From Streptomyces sp. NBC_00376 (GTDB lineage: Bacteria; Actinomycetota; Actinomycetes; Streptomycetales; Streptomycetaceae): 64,000 bases of DNA. Within the stretch, counting starts at the first letter, position 1; every line of letters starts with the position of its first letter. The stretch spans positions 8,308,001 through 8,372,000 of the forward strand of contig NZ_CP107960.1 in assembly GCF_036077095.1 (NCBI RefSeq). Direction: 5' to 3'. Positions 24,647 to 33,098 of the stretch are shown here, in pieces. Made by a program: the position numbers and the translations under genes. The notes beneath the pieces were generated by a model, which saw only the letters and a program-made list of their open reading frames with translations, was not told where the DNA came from and did not search any database.

Positions 24647-25842
24647 GACCATGCGATGTTCCGGTAAGGGCTGTTGGGGTCCTGCGTCAGGACGCGGTGC
24701 TGAGCGAGCGACTGCTCGTACTTCACCCCGGACGGATCGTCCTCGTCGAAGTGCATCACACGGGCCAGCGAGTATCCGAGGGAGAACTGCGCCCAGGAAC
24801 CGTACGCCTGCCCGGCCAGGGCGCCGATACGCAGCACTGCCTGTTCGGCTTCGCGTGGATCGCAGAGGCGGGCACCCAGCGCGAGCCGTACGACGTTGAC
24901 CGCCCGCCCGTAGTCGAAGGCGGCCAGGGTGTCGACCCGCTCAGCGGGGCCGAGGGCGCCGTCCGCGCGGAACCTGTCCTCGTATTTGGCGGCCAGCCGC
25001 AGCGCCTCATGGGCTTCGTCCGCGTCGGACGGTGCGGAGCGGCGGTGCACCAGCGCTTCGGTGAGCGCCGCGGACCACTCCGGGACCGTGGGGGTGCGGC
25101 CCAGCCGCCCGGCGAGGGCACGACGGATCCCGAGCACCGACTCGTAGGTGCGGCCGACGAGTCGGGCGGCCAGCAGTGCTTCGAGAGTCTCCCGGTAGTC
25201 GGCGCGGTCCTGCACGACCCAGGGGTTGCGGAGCCGGACGCGATCCGTTGCGTACCCCTCGTAGGCGGCGCCCAGGTCGTTCCAGACGAGGCCGTTGTGC
25301 ACGGCGAGATGGGCTCCGAGAGCCAGCCCGTGTGCGACCGGTCCGTGCAGCGGACCGGCCCGGTGGGTCAACAGCACGCCGGCCTGCGGACCGCCCGACC
25401 GCGCGTGGGCCTTCAGCCACGCACGGCGACGTCCCGGACCGGCCTCAAGCGTGACGGCGTACGGCGTGCCGGGATTGATCCCCAGCCACCGCACACCGTC
25501 CGGCCAACGGCGCGCGAGCTCGTCGAGACCGGTCGCCTCGAACACCCAGTCCGGGTGCCAGGGCGGCAGCGCGCCGGATGTCAGCACCGTGACACACGTC
25601 CGGCCGGACGCGGGATCCGGCTGCGCCGTGAGCGGCGGAGTGAAGCCGGGAGTGTCCGCGTACAGCCGGGCGACGAGTACGAAGAGCCTGCTCCTGGCCA
25701 GGACGTCCAGCAAAGCATCCCGGCTGCCGGTCACCACTGTCTCGTGGAGCAGCCGTTCCGTCTCGGTCGGTGGCGACCAGTCCGCCCACGGTGCCGCTGT
25801 CTCCGCCGTACCTGTACCCGTTGTTCCTGTCCCCGTTGTCAC
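24643..25842 (-). CDS. SseB-like N-domain plus DUF1266 protein (copy 1)
   Basis: 399 residues. After a Thr/Gly-rich start (MTTGTGTTGTGTAETA, from a slippery repeat), it has the SseB-like block ETERLLHETVVTGSRDALLD ... VTVLTSGALPPWHPDWVFEA and the DUF1266 end FDYGRAVNVVRLALGARLCD ... SWAQFSLGYSLARVMHFDED ... SPYRNIAWS. The SseB-like half probably mediates protein binding. It is translationally coupled to its paralogue downstream and begins 82 bases after the kinase gene on the same strand, so kinase plus both paralogues could form one operon. No enzymatic residues are recognised. Confidence 0.7.
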   Translation of the reverse strand: MTTGTGTTGTGTAETAAPWADWSPPTETERLLHETVVTGSRDALLDVLARSRLFVLVARLYADTPGFTPPLTAQPDPASGRTCVTVLTSGALPPWHPDWVFEATGLDELARRWPDGVRWLGINPGTPYAVTLEAGPGRRRAWLKAHARSGGPQAGVLLTHRAGPLHGPVAHGLALGAHLAVHNGLVWNDLGAAYEGYATDRVRLRNPWVVQDRADYRETLEALLAARLVGRTYESVLGIRRALAGRLGRTPTVPEWSAALTEALVHRRSAPSDADEAHEALRLAAKYEDRFRADGALGPAERVDTLAAFDYGRAVNVVRLALGARLCDPREAEQAVLRIGALAGQAYGSWAQFSLGYSLARVMHFDEDDPSGVKYEQSLAQHRVLTQDPNSPYRNIAWS

Positions 25843-25924
25843 GGTGGGATCCTATGGAACGCCTCCGGCGGCCGGGGCGGCGACCTGCGAGTCGACGGCC
25901 GACGCGCCGGAGGAAGCCGGCGTC

Positions 25925-27718
25925 TCAGCCGCGCGTGAACCAGCCGCGGGGCTGATGCGTCCGGCGGCGCAGTCGTCGCCTGTAGCGGGACTCCAGTCGG
26001 CGTGCCTCGCTCCCGAGGTAGCTCCTGGCGTTCCCCTCGTCGGCCAGTGTGTTCGTCAGCTGCGCCAACATGGCAGCCGCGCGCTCGAATTCGCCGGTCT
26101 CACCGAGGCTGCGCGCGTGGGCGAAGACGGTCTTCGCGGGCCACGCCCGGTCGTCGCCGTCGTCGAGGGCCGCCAATTCGTCGTAGTACCGCCCGGCCGT
26201 CTCGTAATCCTGCATGAGGTAGGCGTCGTCGGCCACGGTCAGGTGGATGTCACGGCGATGGGAGTCTTCGGCAGGCAGCCCACGGACGAGGTCGGGCAGC
26301 AGGCGCTCCAGGATGGCCCTTCGCCGCTTCACATCCTCGAACCTGTCCCGCGACAACCCCTTGCACAGGCCCGTGGCCAGCTCGGCGCGCGCGTGCAGGG
26401 TGACCGGGTCGAAGGGGCCCAGTACATGCTGCGCCGTTTTGATGACCTCGCGCATCTCGGCCGTCGCCGCAGTCCTGTCCGCGTGTGCCGACTGAACCTG
26501 TTGCCCGAGGAGCAGTGCCCGTGCCTCGATCGTCCGCCGATCCTGTTCGCCGAAGACCCTCCGCAGCTTCGGAACGGTTCGGGCCAGAGCCGTGTCGGTC
26601 GGGTCCCGGCGCCACAACCGCCGGGCACGAACGAGGACGGCCTCCGTGGTCAGCGGGTCGTCCGGGCCCAGTTCCCGCTGGGCCTCGGGGATCAGCGCAC
26701 CCAGCAGTTCCTGGAACTCGCCGATGTCGGAGTCATCGGGCAGCGCCATGATCTGGCCCAGCCGACGACGCAGCGCGGCACGCACCGGCTCCGCACCCTC
26801 GTCGAGGACCGTGGGCGTGTACGAGGGGGGTTGAGGCGTCGTGCCCGGCCGCGACGCGGTGGGCTCGGTGCCCTGGGCCAGCAGTGTCAGGCGTTGCGCA
26901 ACAGCGGCTGCGTGCGGCGGCCGGCCGGCCGGATCCTTGGCCAGGAGGTCGAGGACGAGCTGGTCGGCGGTGGCGGAGAGCGAGGGGGTGAACGCGCTCG
27001 GCCGCGGCGGCGGTGCACCGATGTGCTGGGCGTACAGCTCCTGCCACGACGTTCCGGGGAACGGCAGCCGGCCGGTCCACATCTCCATCAGCAGGCAGCC
27101 GAGCGAGTACAGGTCCGAGCGCGCGTCCGCCGCGCCTCGGAAGCGTTCCGGAGCCATGTACAGAGCGGTCCCGATGACGCCGTTCCCGGTGAGATCGGTT
27201 CGGGAGAGCTGGTGCCGGGCGATGCCGAAGTCGAGGACCTTGAGGGTGTCCGCCGCTCCGATGATCACGTTCGCGGGTTTGATGTCGCGGTGCACGATCC
27301 CCGCCGAGTGGGCCGCCTCCAGCGCCGAGCAGATCCGCCCGGCCCAGACGACGGAGTCGTGGAAGCCGGGGAGGCCGCGCCGGAGTACGTCAGCGAGACT
27401 CTCTCCTCGCACCAACTCCATCACCAGATAGACGAGTTCCCGCCCCTCCCAGTGGATGTGGGCGAAGTCGTGGACGGTCACGATGTCGGGATGTGCGAGA
27501 GAGCCGGCAAGTTCCGCCTCCCGCACGAACCGGCGGGCCTCCTCCACGGTGTCCGGGACCCCGGTCTTCACCGCGACTTCGCGGTTCATACGCAGATCAC
27601 GGCCCTGCCAGACGGTGCCGAACCCTCCGGCGCCCAGCCGGGAGTCCAACCTGTAACGCCTGTCCAGTACATCCCCAGCCTGCGGCACGTTCTCTTCCCC
27701 CTGCATCCCTGCCATCAC
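25925..27718 (-). CDS. Soluble Ser/Thr protein kinase with helical-repeat tail
   Basis: 597 residues. Kinase domain, about 18-285: P-loop LGAGGFGTVW, Lys in REVAVKTG, HRDIKPANVI (catalytic Asp near 144), DFGIARH and MAPERFRG, all intact. Residues about 310-585 are helical with TPR-like spacing (YLMQDYETAGRYYDELAALD, AHARSLGETGEFERAAAMLA), giving a protein-binding tail. There is no membrane helix or PASTA repeat, so it acts in the cytoplasm, unlike PknB. This kinase-TPR design is common in Streptomyces. It lies upstream of the two SseB-DUF1266 genes on the same strand, which are candidate substrates or partners. Alternative starts lie within the first few codons. Confidence 0.9.
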   Translation of the reverse strand: MMAGMQGEENVPQAGDVLDRRYRLDSRLGAGGFGTVWQGRDLRMNREVAVKTGVPDTVEEARRFVREAELAGSLAHPDIVTVHDFAHIHWEGRELVYLVMELVRGESLADVLRRGLPGFHDSVVWAGRICSALEAAHSAGIVHRDIKPANVIIGAADTLKVLDFGIARHQLSRTDLTGNGVIGTALYMAPERFRGAADARSDLYSLGCLLMEMWTGRLPFPGTSWQELYAQHIGAPPPRPSAFTPSLSATADQLVLDLLAKDPAGRPPHAAAVAQRLTLLAQGTEPTASRPGTTPQPPSYTPTVLDEGAEPVRAALRRRLGQIMALPDDSDIGEFQELLGALIPEAQRELGPDDPLTTEAVLVRARRLWRRDPTDTALARTVPKLRRVFGEQDRRTIEARALLLGQQVQSAHADRTAATAEMREVIKTAQHVLGPFDPVTLHARAELATGLCKGLSRDRFEDVKRRRAILERLLPDLVRGLPAEDSHRRDIHLTVADDAYLMQDYETAGRYYDELAALDDGDDRAWPAKTVFAHARSLGETGEFERAAAMLAQLTNTLADEGNARSYLGSEARRLESRYRRRLRRRTHQPRGWFTRG

Positions 27719-27850
27719 CGACTCCCCGCATTCTTGGGTCCGAGCACGGCCGTTGTCATCAGATCGACAGCAACACGTGCCTGCTGGAGCCGGGCCGGAC
27801 GCAGTTGCCTCCGCCGGGACGCAGTCGGCGGCCGGGTCCGGCGGCGGACG

Positions 27851-27883
27851 GGAGGGGCGGCGGACGACGGACGCCGCCCCTCC
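27851..27883 (-). terminator. 12-bp perfect hairpin after the BNR-protein gene
   Basis: GGAGGGGCGGCG and CGCCGCCCCTCC pair perfectly around a 9-base loop, about 20 bases past the stop at 27903. It separates the carbohydrate locus from the kinase gene. Confidence 0.65.
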
Positions 27884-27902
27884 CCGCCGCCGGTTCAGGG
27901 CA

Positions 27903-29219
27903 TCAACGAAGCCCGTAATACAGCGAGTTGTGCGCCGTGTCCGGCAGGTACAGCACGTCGTTGCCGTCCGAGTCCCGCCGCACCGCGAGCCGGTCCGCGC
28001 TCACGCCCGGTGCGGCGGACTCCGCGGTCCATGCCCCGTCCGCCGACTGTGTCGCGGCGAAGACGCGGTCGGTACCGGAGCCGGCGACGTAGTAGATCCG
28101 CTTGGTGTCCGTCTCGTCCCAGGTGATGCCGAGGGCCGCGGCCGTCTGGCCACCGGCGTACACGGTCTTGCGGACCCAGTCGCTGCCGCTCGGATACGCG
28201 TAGTACACACGGAAGTTGCCGCCGCTGTCGGCCGAGCGGTAGCGGTAGGCGACCTTCGGGGTGGAGCCGTCGAGGGTGAGCTTGGCGCTCTGCACCGCAG
28301 GGCCCGGGTAGGCGTTGTCGATGCTCCACTCCTCACCTGTGGTGAGCTCCTGGATCACATCGGACGTGTCGGGCGTCACCGGGGTGGTGACGGCCGCGCC
28401 CGCGCTGTCCGCGAAGGCGCCGGTCGACGGGTCGTAGCTCAGGTAGGAGAGCTGGTGCCGGAACCCGGTCGCCGGGGCCTTGGCCCACTCGTAGAGGAGA
28501 TGTACGCGGCCGTCGGCGTCCACCGTCAGGTCGTCGGGGTACACCGAGCGGTTCAGCGCGTCGGCGAAGGTGGCGACCACGCTCCAGCGTGCGGCGGCGT
28601 TGTCCCAGCGGTACAGCTTGCCGGGGCGCTTGTCGGAGCCGGAGCCGACGCGGGCGGCCAGGTACAGATCGCCGTTGGGTGCGGTGGTCACGACCGGATA
28701 GGTGATGCCCACGCCCTGGTCGGGCAGCTCGGACGCGTGATCCGTGACGTCCCCGCCGGGGGCTTCGGTGCGGAAGTAGCGCCAGGGGTCGGCGTGCATG
28801 GAGGCGAACACATGCAGACGGCCGCTGCCGTCGCGCGCGACGGACGACTGGTTGTGACCGTTGTCGTCGGGGAACTCGGCCTGCTGTCCGCTCTTGTCGA
28901 GCAGCGGCAGACGGCTCCACACCCCGTCCGGGTCGCGCCGCGCGATCGCCGGACGGTGCGTGGCGGCCGTCGAACCGGGCTCGTTGAAGGCGAAGTACGT
29001 GTACTGACCCCGCCCCTTGTACGTGGCGACCGGCGTCCACCAGGCGGCCTGGTTCGACGAGTCCATCGCGTACGGGACCTTCTCGATCACCGTCGCCGCG
29101 GCCGCCGCGGTCGCGGCACGGTCCGTGTCGTCGGCCCGGGCGGCGGCCGGGACGAGCGAGAGCAGGGCGGCCAGGGACGCGGCCGAGGCGGCGTACGCGC
29201 GTGCCGTGGGACGTCGCAA
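27903..29219 (-). CDS. Secreted BNR-repeat (BNR_4-type) propeller protein
   Basis: 438 residues with a clear signal peptide (AYAASAASLAALLSLVPAAA then RADD). The mature protein is a likely seven-bladed propeller of the BNR_4 type, with the hallmark NGHNQSSVARDGSGRLHVFA and later blades LYLAARVGSGSDKRPGKLYR, YPDDLTVDADGRVHLLYEWA and ITWDETDTKRIYYVAGSG. Relatives include polysaccharide lyases acting on ulvan- or pectin-like polymers and glycan-binding proteins, so a role in binding or breaking an extracellular glycan is likely but not proven. It has its own promoter bearing the IclR-type motif at 29334-29350, so it probably belongs to the importer regulon. Confidence 0.78.
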   Translation of the reverse strand: MRRPTARAYAASAASLAALLSLVPAAARADDTDRAATAAAAATVIEKVPYAMDSSNQAAWWTPVATYKGRGQYTYFAFNEPGSTAATHRPAIARRDPDGVWSRLPLLDKSGQQAEFPDDNGHNQSSVARDGSGRLHVFASMHADPWRYFRTEAPGGDVTDHASELPDQGVGITYPVVTTAPNGDLYLAARVGSGSDKRPGKLYRWDNAAARWSVVATFADALNRSVYPDDLTVDADGRVHLLYEWAKAPATGFRHQLSYLSYDPSTGAFADSAGAAVTTPVTPDTSDVIQELTTGEEWSIDNAYPGPAVQSAKLTLDGSTPKVAYRYRSADSGGNFRVYYAYPSGSDWVRKTVYAGGQTAAALGITWDETDTKRIYYVAGSGTDRVFAATQSADGAWTAESAAPGVSADRLAVRRDSDGNDVLYLPDTAHNSLYYGLR

Positions 29220-29304
29220 GGTGAACTCCTTCGTGGCGGTGTGGCGGTGAGGCGAACGGGAGTGGCCCCGCAGGTCGGCACACCCCCTCCGCTGCGCCCG
29301 GAAT

Positions 29305-29350
29305 TTACAGCAGTTCCCAGATCATGAACAGAGGTTGCACAATGCGGAAC
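29305..29350. promoter_or_regulatory. IclR-type operator, site 1 (upstream of BNR gene)
   Basis: GTTGCACAATGCGGAAC at 29334-29350 is a partly palindromic 17-mer (12 of 17 positions symmetric). The preceding bases, from 29305, are shared with the site at 32985: 30 of 39 positions are identical across 29305-29343 and 32985-33023. It lies about 115 bases before the BNR-protein start. Binding by the local IclR regulator is inferred. Confidence 0.65.
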
Positions 29351-29389
29351 TTGAATACGTACTGAGGAAGGCATGTGCGGCATGGCAAA

Positions 29390-29426
29390 GGGCCCGATGA
29401 TGGCCGTTTCGACCTTCACCGGGCCC
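29390..29426 (-). terminator. Terminator hairpin after the solute-binding-protein gene
   Basis: On the minus strand GGGCCCGGTGAAGG pairs with CCATCATCGGGCCC across a 9-base loop (14 positions, one G-U and one mismatch) and is followed by TTT, 19 bases past the stop at 29445. It shares the GGGCCCGGTGAAGGT sequence with the large hairpin at 35404-35459. Confidence 0.65.
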
Positions 29427-29444
29427 GGAGCGCCGCGCGCCGAC

Positions 29445-30746
29445 TCAGCGCTTGATGAGGGCGGCGACCTCCTCGCCGGCCTTCTTCATCGCGTCCTTCG
29501 GCTTCGACTTGCCGACCAGGACCGCCTGGACCTGCTTGGCCACGGCCTCCTCGATCTGCGCGTTCTGAGCGAACTGCCAGAACGGGCTGCCGGTCGCCGT
29601 GTCGGTGATCTTCTCGGTCCACTCGGTGGTGAAGGTGTCCTGGGCGACCTTCGGGTCGGACAGGCCCACCGTGGTGGACGGCGGCAAGGCGCGGGAGGCG
29701 AAGTACTCGGTGGTGGTGGCGCGGTCGGAAGTGGTGTGCAGGGCGAACTGCGTCGCCGCGTCCTGTCCCTTGCCCTTGACGATCGCGATCACGCCGCCCC
29801 ACAGCAGCGCCTGCGGCGTGTCTCCGGCCTTCAGCACCGGCCGCTTCATCGGCTGCATCGCGTCGGCCAGCGTCTTGTCCTTGGACTGCGCCGAGGTCAC
29901 GCCCTTGCCGATGATGGCGTCGTCGTAGAAGGCGGCCTTGCCCTGCCCGAACAGGGCGCGCGCGTCGAAGCGGTCCACGTCCGCGGCGATCAGCTTCTCG
30001 TCGTGCAGCTTCTTGTACCAGGTGACCGCGTCGACGGAGGCGTCGTCGCCGATGGTCACCTTGTCGCCGTCCATGAGTATGCAGCCGAAGGTCTGCATCC
30101 ACGGGAAGATGTCCTTGAGCTGCGCGACCTTGGTGGCCGCGGCGTAGGGCACGATGCCGTTGCCGAGCCCCTTCAGCTCCCGCAGCGCGCCCTCGAACTC
30201 CTCGATGGTGGTGGGGTGCTTCTTGATGCCGGCCTTCTCCAGGAGCTTGGAGTTGGCGATCACGCCGATCGAGCCGGTGTTCCACGGCAGGCCGTACTGC
30301 TTGCCGTCGTACATGCCGCTGTTCAGCGCGACGTTCGTGTAGCCGCCCTTCATGGCCACGGTGTCGAGTTCGGCGAGCTTGCCCATCTGTGCCACCGCGG
30401 CGAGCCAGGCGATGTCGAGGTGCACCGCGCCGGTCGTCTCGCCGCCGCCGAGCTTGAGGGTGAGCTGGCTCAGGTACTCGTTGTACGGGTACGAGACCGC
30501 GCGGATCTTGGAGCCCTCGGACTTCTCCCACGCCTTGATGATCTTCTCGATGGAGGGCTTGGCGGCCTCCTCGTTGAGCGACCAGGAGGTGAAGTCGAAG
30601 TCCTTGGACTTCGTGTCGCCTCCGTTCGAGGAGGTGCTGGCGCCGGACGGTGCGCAGGCGCCCAGAGCACCGGCTCCGGCCACACTGAGCGCGCCGATGC
30701 CGAACATGCGCAGCGCGCCGCGCCGGCTGATGCCAGAGGTGGTCAT
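29445..30746 (-). CDS. ABC sugar importer, solute-binding lipoprotein
   Basis: 433 residues. The start carries a twin-arginine motif (SRRGALRMFG) and a lipobox ending LGAC, so it is exported folded and anchored to the outer face of the membrane. The body is a cluster-B (carbohrate-type) binding protein: DFDFTSWSLNEEAAKP, YPYNEYLSQLTLKL, YGLPWNTGSIGVIANSKLLE and a Lys-rich C-terminus. It is the third gene of the importer operon, 68 bases after the second permease gene. No ATPase is encoded here. In Streptomyces such importers usually share one MsiK-type ATPase encoded elsewhere. The ligand is probably an oligosaccharide released by the BNR protein or its partners. Confidence 0.9.
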   Translation of the reverse strand: MTTSGISRRGALRMFGIGALSVAGAGALGACAPSGASTSSNGGDTKSKDFDFTSWSLNEEAAKPSIEKIIKAWEKSEGSKIRAVSYPYNEYLSQLTLKLGGGETTGAVHLDIAWLAAVAQMGKLAELDTVAMKGGYTNVALNSGMYDGKQYGLPWNTGSIGVIANSKLLEKAGIKKHPTTIEEFEGALRELKGLGNGIVPYAAATKVAQLKDIFPWMQTFGCILMDGDKVTIGDDASVDAVTWYKKLHDEKLIAADVDRFDARALFGQGKAAFYDDAIIGKGVTSAQSKDKTLADAMQPMKRPVLKAGDTPQALLWGGVIAIVKGKGQDAATQFALHTTSDRATTTEYFASRALPPSTTVGLSDPKVAQDTFTTEWTEKITDTATGSPFWQFAQNAQIEEAVAKQVQAVLVGKSKPKDAMKKAGEEVAALIKR

Positions 30747-30814
30747 GGTCTCTCCATGGGGGAGTGGGCGGAAGGGAAGGGTGTGGGGGGACGGTGCGGG
30801 AGGATCCCGCGGGC

Positions 30815-31735
30815 TCAGCTCTTGACCGAACCGGCGGTCATGCCGCCGACGAGGTAGCGCTGCAGGAACATGAAGGCGATGACCACGGGGACGGAGACGA
30901 CGAGCGAGGCCGCCATCAGCTCCGGCCAGGCGGTCTGGAACTCACCGATGTACGTGGAGACGAGGCCGGGCGGCAGGGTCTGCTTCTCCTTGTCGGCCAG
31001 CGTCACCGCGAAGATGAAGTCGTTCCAGCCGCGGACGAAGGCGAACAGGCCGGCGGCGATCATTCCGGGCGCGGCCAGCGGCGCCACGATGGAGTGCAGC
31101 GTCCGCCACCGGGACGCGCCGTCGATGGACGCGGCTTCCAGCAGGGCGTCCGGAATGGTGTCGAAGATGCCCTTCAGCATCCAGACGCACAGCGGCATCG
31201 TGAACGTGGTGAAGGACAGCACCAGGGCGGTGTACGTGTTCAGCAGGCCGAAGCTGGAGAAGACGGCGTACAGCGTCACCAGCAGGACCGCCTGGGGGAA
31301 CATCTGGGAGGCCAGCACCAGGTGCATCAGCGACCGGCGTCCGCGGTAGCGGAACTTGGAGAACGAGTAGCCCATGTACGTGGCGACGACCACGCTCAGC
31401 ACGGCGGTGATCGAGGCCACGATGAGGGAGTTGACCAGGTACTTGATCAGCTGCTCGTTCTCGGCGAGGGCCGTGAAGTTGCTGAAGGTGATCTCGGTGG
31501 GTATGAGCTTCGGCGGGAACTGGAAAGTCTGCTCGGGGCTGCTCAGGGCGGTGGCCAGCAGCCAGTAGATCGGCAGCATGCCGAAGGCGCCGATCACCAG
31601 GACCGCGGTCCAGGCGGCGATCCGCGAGCGCAGCAGGTCCTTGCGGATCCGGCGTCGCGAGGTGCGCCCGGCGGACGCGGTGTGCGGCCTCAGCCGCTCG
31701 GTGCCGGACAGCGGGGTGGAAGTCGTGGAGGTCAT
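30815..31735 (-). CDS. ABC sugar importer permease (MalG-like)
   Basis: 306 residues with six hydrophobic helices. The cytoplasmic EAA loop reads EAASIDGASRWRTLHSIVAP, which docks the ATPase. It begins at ATG 31735, overlapping the TGA of the other permease (ATGA), so they are coupled. The N-terminal tail is Thr/Arg-rich and the C-terminus ends GGMTAGSVKS, typical of the MalG subfamily. The longer frame running upstream to 32284 is only the antisense-free extension inside the other permease gene and is not used. Confidence 0.92.
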   Translation of the reverse strand: MTSTTSTPLSGTERLRPHTASAGRTSRRRIRKDLLRSRIAAWTAVLVIGAFGMLPIYWLLATALSSPEQTFQFPPKLIPTEITFSNFTALAENEQLIKYLVNSLIVASITAVLSVVVATYMGYSFSKFRYRGRRSLMHLVLASQMFPQAVLLVTLYAVFSSFGLLNTYTALVLSFTTFTMPLCVWMLKGIFDTIPDALLEAASIDGASRWRTLHSIVAPLAAPGMIAAGLFAFVRGWNDFIFAVTLADKEKQTLPPGLVSTYIGEFQTAWPELMAASLVVSVPVVIAFMFLQRYLVGGMTAGSVKS

Positions 31736-32661
31736 CGGGCGTCGCCCTTCCGCTCGGTGATCCTGAGGTATACGGCGACGAGGACGAGCAGGAGCAGCAT
31801 CCACAGTCCGCCCAGCGCGGTCGCCCGGCCGATGTCGAAGCCCTTGAAGGCGGTCTGGTACACGGCGGTCGCGAAGGTCTCGGTGGAGCCGGCCGGGCCG
31901 CCGCCGGTGAGCACGTAGATGGTGTCGAAGTGCTGGAAGTTCCAGATGAACTCCAGGAGCAGCACGATCGAGGCGACACCGCGGACCTGCGGCCAGGTTA
32001 CGGCGAAGAAGCGCCGGATCGAGCCGGCCCCGTCCATGGAGGCCGCCTCGTGCAGTTCCTTGGGGACGGTCTGCAGACCGGCCAGCAGCATCACCATCAT
32101 CCAGGGGAAGCTCGCCCAGGTCTTGGTGATGATGACGGCGAGCATGGCGGTGCCGGGCTGGCCGAGCCAGGAGATGGACTCCTCGATGATCCCGGCCTTC
32201 ATGAGGATGCCGTTCAGTACGCCGTAGTTCGCGTTGAAGATCCACATCCACAGGAAGGAGATCACCACGCCGGGGATCACCCACGGGAACAGGAACAGGC
32301 CGCGCAGGAAGCCGCTGCCTTTCAGGCCCGAGTTCAGCGCGAGCGCGAGCGCGAAGCCGATCACGAAGGGCACGACCGTCGCACCGACGGTGAAGATCAG
32401 CGTCTGCTTGAGGATCGTGAGGAAGTCGCCGTCCAGCCAGTAGGTGAAGTTCTCCAGGCCGACGAATTCCCGGCCCGGCAGCCGCAGATCCTGCTTGAAG
32501 AAGCCGGTGAACAGGGCCGAGACCAGCGGGTAGACGATGATCGTCGCGAACAGGGCGATCCCCGGGGCGGTCAGCAGCAGTGCGAACGCGCCGTTGGAGA
32601 GCCGCCCACCGGCCCGCTCACGGCGTGGAGCGGCCTTCTGGGGAGGTGCGGCCGTACTCAT
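31732..32661 (-). CDS. ABC sugar importer permease (MalF-like)
   Basis: 309 residues, first gene of the importer operon. It has about six membrane helices, beginning FALLLTAPGIALFATIIVYP, and the EAA loop EAASMDGAGSIRRFFAVTWP. The large periplasm-side loop of true MalF is absent, as usual for Gram-positive importers. It is followed directly (4-base overlap) by the second permease and then the binding protein. Its promoter region holds IclR-type site 2 at 32829-32845, about 170 bases upstream. Confidence 0.92.
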   Translation of the reverse strand: MSTAAPPQKAAPRRERAGGRLSNGAFALLLTAPGIALFATIIVYPLVSALFTGFFKQDLRLPGREFVGLENFTYWLDGDFLTILKQTLIFTVGATVVPFVIGFALALALNSGLKGSGFLRGLFLFPWVIPGVVISFLWMWIFNANYGVLNGILMKAGIIEESISWLGQPGTAMLAVIITKTWASFPWMMVMLLAGLQTVPKELHEAASMDGAGSIRRFFAVTWPQVRGVASIVLLLEFIWNFQHFDTIYVLTGGGPAGSTETFATAVYQTAFKGFDIGRATALGGLWMLLLLVLVAVYLRITERKGDAR

Positions 32662-32828
32662 GGGTGTGTCCTCTCAAACGGGGCGGGAGCGGTGTTGCAG
32701 GGCGTGGCACGGAAGGCCGTGCACCGGCAGCCGGATGCGACGCGGCCGGGCGCGAGTGGTGCGTCGCCCCGTCCCCTGTTTCGCCCGAGGCCCTGTGTGA
32801 ATGCCATTGCATGCTCCATTGAACGCAA

Positions 32829-32845
32829 GTTGCAGCATGCGGGAT
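32829..32845. promoter_or_regulatory. IclR-type operator, site 2 (upstream of importer)
   Basis: GTTGCAGCATGCGGGAT matches site 1 at 12-13 of 17 positions. A second TTGCATGC lies 20 bases away at 32806-32813. It sits in the 437-base divergent region between the importer operon and the FAD-enzyme gene, which otherwise contains no gene. Confidence 0.55.
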
Positions 32846-32984
32846 CGTTCTCCATATCCTGCGACGGCGTCAACCCTGCTGGTGAGTGAAACGCCGGTTC
32901 TGTGCGGGACCGGCGAAGTCGCCGCACTTGCCATGAGCTGGTCCGTCGGCCCGCGGCGACGGTGTCGTCGGCTGCGCTGGAAAC

Positions 32985-33030
32985 TTACAACACATCCCAC
33001 TGGCTGAACAGTGGTTGCACAATATGGATG
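32985..33030. promoter_or_regulatory. IclR-type operator, site 3 (upstream of FAD enzyme)
   Basis: GTTGCACAATATGGATG at 33014-33030 plus the conserved left part from 32985. A TTGCAC at 33016 and TACGTT 16 bases later would make a reasonable -35/-10 pair, so a repressor bound here would cover the promoter of the gene starting at 33099. Confidence 0.6.
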
Positions 33031-33098
33031 TGATGTACGTTCAAGGCCGCTTCGCTGTGGCGGAGAGAATCCGAGCTTCACATCAAGGAGGCCGCACC

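Noticed and set aside
25295..28126. 940-codon rightward frame across the DUF1266 and kinase genes
   Set aside because: Antisense to clear kinase motifs; no ribosome site and no domain.
30815..32284. A 489-residue fused permease instead of two genes
   Set aside because: The upstream part is in a different frame from the real MalF-like gene, and an ATGA overlap at 31732-31735 marks the true start.
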